A stretch of 64,000 nucleotides of DNA. Source: Alphaproteobacteria bacterium. Lineage in GTDB: Bacteria; Pseudomonadota; Alphaproteobacteria; UBA8366. The notes below the pieces were generated by a model, which worked only from the letters and a program-made list of their open reading frames with translations, ran no database searches and was not told the origin of the DNA. Within the stretch, counting starts at the first letter, position 1. Each line of letters starts with the position of its first letter. The DNA lies in contig JAJFJD010000023.1 in NCBI GenBank assembly GCA_021774335.1, positions 62,001-126,000 on the forward strand. The letters run 5' to 3'. The position numbers were made by a program, and so were the translations under genes. Of this stretch, positions 58,597-64,000 are shown one piece after another.

Positions 58597-58753
58597 CCTA
58601 CAAATCGTTCAGATTAGGGCCTTTGATTTCAACGTCCTTGGGCTAGCCACTGCGGGGAGTGGTCTCCGCCGCGCAGGCCATGGTATCAACCGGCATCGCC
58701 GGGAAGCGGCGACAGGCCAAGAGACTGAACGGGCAGAAGAGAGACCGACCGAC

Positions 58754-59509
58754 ATGGGTGCAGAACGAACCCCGGTGATCGCCGGAAACTGGAAGATGAA
58801 CGGGCTGAAGCAGGATGGTCTTGCCTTGGCGCGAGACGTTGCGGCAGGTGCGGGCGCCTATCGCTGCGAATTCGTCGTATGCCCGCCGGCAACGCTGCTG
58901 GCGGCAGCCTCGGAGGTCTTGGTGGGGAGCGGCGTGCATCTTGGCGCGCAGGACTGCCATGCCGAGCCCGACGGCGCACATACCGGCGATATCAGTGCCG
59001 CCATGCTGGTTGATGCAGGGTGTTCGCACGCCATCCTAGGGCATTCCGAACGCCGGGCCGATCATGGCGAGGATGATGCAACGGTCCTGGCCAAGGCTAC
59101 CGCAGCGCTGGCGGCTGGTCTGACCGCGATCGTGTGCGTCGGCGAGACCGAGGCCGAGCGCGACGCGGGGCAGGCGTTGGATGTGGTCGCGGCACAGGTA
59201 GCCGGGTCGGTTCCCGAAAATGCGACGGCGGCAAACACAATCGTGGCGTATGAGCCTGTTTGGGCGATCGGCAGCGGCCGAACGCCGACTCCGAGTGAAA
59301 TTCAGGCCGTTCACGCCCATATCCGGTCGGCAATTGCGGGCCGGTTGGACGGTGGCGCCGCGGCAGCGATGCGCCTGCTGTACGGCGGGTCGATGAAACC
59401 GGGGAACGCCGCGGAATTACTGGCGATCGAGGATGTCGATGGCGGGTTGATCGGAGGGGCCAGTCTCAAGGCGGAAGATTTTCTTGCGATTGCCCAAAGT
59501 TGTCCCTAG
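58754..59509 (+). CDS. tpiA: Triosephosphate isomerase
   Basis: Interconverts dihydroxyacetone phosphate and glyceraldehyde 3-phosphate, 251 residues. N12 and K14 (AGNWKMNG), H97 in LGHSERR, and E167 in AYEPVWAIG form the active site; LYGGSMKPGNAAELL binds phosphate. This ATG gives the standard start; the frame is open for 200 bases upstream, but that stretch contains the divergent ppiD promoter. Confidence 0.97.
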   Translation: MGAERTPVIAGNWKMNGLKQDGLALARDVAAGAGAYRCEFVVCPPATLLAAASEVLVGSGVHLGAQDCHAEPDGAHTGDISAAMLVDAGCSHAILGHSERRADHGEDDATVLAKATAALAAGLTAIVCVGETEAERDAGQALDVVAAQVAGSVPENATAANTIVAYEPVWAIGSGRTPTPSEIQAVHAHIRSAIAGRLDGGAAAAMRLLYGGSMKPGNAAELLAIEDVDGGLIGGASLKAEDFLAIAQSCP

Positions 59510-59607
59510 CCATGACCCCCTTTAATGACTAAATACTGCGGGCGGCGAACAGACAGCGCTTGGGAAATACTCGTCTTTCGGCTCGTGATACCGGTATAGG
59601 AAGAAAC

Positions 59608-59922
59608 GTGGAAACGATCGTCCTTGTTATTCATTTGATCTTGGCGATCGCGTTGGTCGGCGTCGTGCTGCTCCAGCGTAGCGAAGGTGGCGGTCTTGGG
59701 ATCGGCGGTGGCAGTGGTGGCGGACTTATGAGTGTCCGCGGAACCGCGAACCTGCTGACTCGGGCGACCGGCGTCATCGCGGCCGCATTCATGGTAACCA
59801 GCCTCGTTCTTGCGATCATGGCTGGCACGCAGTCGGATCGAGGGTCGATCTTGGATCAGCCTACCGCCGCACCTGCGACGCAGGAAGCGCCGAAGGAACC
59901 GAGCGTCCCGCTGTCTAAATAA
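59608..59922 (+). CDS. secG: Preprotein translocase subunit SecG
   Basis: Accessory membrane subunit of SecYEG, 104 residues from a GTG with AGGAAGAA just upstream. Two helices (about 3-22 and 50-70) flank the conserved cytoplasmic loop LQRSEGGGLGIGGG. The C-terminal tail is Pro/Ala/Glu rich. The tpiA-secG-pyrG order is widespread in alphaproteobacteria. Confidence 0.94.
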   Translation: METIVLVIHLILAIALVGVVLLQRSEGGGLGIGGGSGGGLMSVRGTANLLTRATGVIAAAFMVTSLVLAIMAGTQSDRGSILDQPTAAPATQEAPKEPSVPLSK

Positions 59923-60013
59923 TCGCCAATTGGGGTGTGCTGTCACGCGAGGCGCGCGCATGCGGGCCGATCGAGATGATGCGTGGCAGGCTGAACTGGA
60001 AACGGTGGTTTAG

Positions 60014-61657
<1,644 letters not shown>

Positions 61658-61668
61658 GGAACCAAGGC

Positions 61669-62514
61669 ATGGGCGCTGAAATCCGGCACGTCAAAATCGG
61701 CGACTTCGAGGTAGGGAACGACCTTCCCCTGGCGATCATCGCCGGGCCATGTGCGATGGAGAGCCGGCAGCACGCCCTGGATATGAGCGGCGCGCTCAAG
61801 GAGATTTCCGACAAGCTCGGCTTCAAGCTCATCTACAAGACCTCCTACGACAAGGCCAACCGCACCTCGGCCAGGAGCCCGCGCGGCGTGGGCCTGCAGA
61901 CGGCGGGACCGGTTTTCAAGGAAATCCGCGAGACTGTCGGCTGCCCGGTGATTACCGATGTCCACGATCCGCGGGATTGTGACCCGGTCGCCGAATGCGT
62001 GGACGTATTGCAAATCCCGGCCTTCCTGTGCCGCCAGACCGAGTTGATCGAGACCGCGGGCCGGACCGGCAAGCCGGTGCATGTCAAGAAAGGGCAATTT
62101 TTGGCGCCGAACGACATGAAGAATGTGGTCGAGAAGCTCGACGGCGTCGGCAACCGCAATGTCCTGGTGTGCGAGCGGGGCGTCAGCTTCGGCTACAACA
62201 CGCTGGTGTCGGACATGCGCTCGATCCCCATCATGGCGCAGACCGGCTGCCCGGTAGTCTTCGACGCCACGCATTCGGTGATGCAGCCGGGCGGCGAGGG
62301 CGATCGCTCGGGCGGGGACCGCCGTTTCGTGCCGGTATTGGCGCGGGCCGCGGTTGCGATCGGCGTCGCGGCGGTCTTCATGGAAACCCATGAGGATCCG
62401 GACAGCGCGCCGTCGGATGGACCGAACATGATCCGGCTCGCCGATTTTCCGGCAGTGGTGGAAACACTGCTCGAATTGGACCATCTGGCGAAGAAGCGTC
62501 CGATCAGCCTTTAA
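61669..62514 (+). CDS. kdsA: 3-deoxy-8-phosphooctulonate synthase (KdsA)
   Basis: Makes KDO-8-phosphate for the lipopolysaccharide inner core from arabinose-5-phosphate and PEP, 281 residues. IIAGPCAMES, KTSYDKANRTSARSPRGVGL, DVLQIPAFLCRQTELI, VHVKKGQFLAPNDMKNVVEK and PVVFDATHSVMQPGG are diagnostic. The ATG has TAAGGA 8 bp upstream; the in-frame region above lies inside pyrG. Confidence 0.97.
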   Translation: MGAEIRHVKIGDFEVGNDLPLAIIAGPCAMESRQHALDMSGALKEISDKLGFKLIYKTSYDKANRTSARSPRGVGLQTAGPVFKEIRETVGCPVITDVHDPRDCDPVAECVDVLQIPAFLCRQTELIETAGRTGKPVHVKKGQFLAPNDMKNVVEKLDGVGNRNVLVCERGVSFGYNTLVSDMRSIPIMAQTGCPVVFDATHSVMQPGGEGDRSGGDRRFVPVLARAAVAIGVAAVFMETHEDPDSAPSDGPNMIRLADFPAVVETLLELDHLAKKRPISL

Positions 62515-62581
62515 GGCCCCGTCGCCGGGCCACCTTGCACCGATCCAAATAAGAGTAAGCCTCCTGGCTGCAGGAGAGTGC

Positions 62582-63950
<1,369 letters not shown>

Positions 63951-64000
63951 GGCAACGTTGGGCCGCACGACATGCGGCGAAAGCTGGGGTAATCCGATGC
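63951..64000. other. Window end after eno, no feature seen
   Basis: Fifty bases with no terminator or gene visible. An ATG at 63997 could open the next gene, but the sequence stops. Confidence 0.4.

Noticed and set aside
59960..60013. 17-codon ORF just before pyrG
   Set aside because: No ribosome site or conservation evidence; probably chance.

Overview
The window reads as a stretch of alphaproteobacterial chromosome, most likely from a Rhodospirillales-type bacterium. This rests on gene order and protein style, not on a database search. The pointers are nuo followed by birA-coaX-rnj-mce-DUF1467; rpsB-tsf-pyrH-frr-uppS-cdsA-dxr-rseP-bamA-skp-fabZ-lpxAIB next to gltA; trpGDC-moaC-moeA-lexA; a short bacterial ProS; and an alphaproteobacterial LexA box (GTTC-N7-GTTC) in front of lexA. 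The DNA is GC-rich and densely coded. I saw no rRNA, tRNA, insertion sequence, prophage or CRISPR array, and no broken genes. The only truncated gene is nuoF, cut by the left edge.

Layout. 1-10854: nuoF (partial)-G-H-I-J-K-L-M-N of respiratory complex I. 10879-14800: birA, coaX, RNase J, methylmalonyl-CoA epimerase and a DUF1467 membrane protein, in the same direction and closely spaced. 14810-21083: an accessory block holding a TauD-type dioxygenase and IclR regulator facing a divergent ThDP enzyme, a WYL regulator with a VOC protein facing 3-methyladenine glycosylase I, and a small exported protein. 21202-28151: proS, lolC/E, lolD, dnaE. 28338-42063: the rpsB-to-lpxB translation and cell-envelope block. 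42090-49896 (mostly minus strand): gltA, gltX, comEC (plus), lexA, moeA, moaC. 49906-58513: trpC, trpD, trpG, a crotonase, a divergent-polysaccharide-deacetylase protein (plus), trpE and ppiD. 58754-63950: tpiA, secG, pyrG, kdsA, eno.

Functionally this is core metabolism: NADH oxidation, cofactor synthesis (biotinylation, CoA, molybdopterin), RNA turnover, replication, translation factors, isoprenoid and phospholipid precursors, outer-membrane protein and lipid A assembly, citrate synthase, tryptophan synthesis, SOS control and glycolysis. Several start codons were moved inward from the longest open frame because ribosome sites, promoters or conserved N-termini support the shorter form (mce, ThDP enzyme, VOC protein, tag, proS, tsf, cdsA, comEC, lexA, trpE, tpiA, secG, kdsA).

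I found no clear, wholly new system. The best candidates for a second look are the accessory block between DUF1467 and proS, especially the IclR/TauD/ThDP module with nested palindromes exactly over the iclR promoter; the perfect 9-bp-arm palindrome beside the WYL/VOC genes; the absence of lpxD from its usual place between skp and fabZ; and the splitting of trpE from trpGDC by a crotonase and an envelope protein. All promoter, operator and terminator calls were made by eye.
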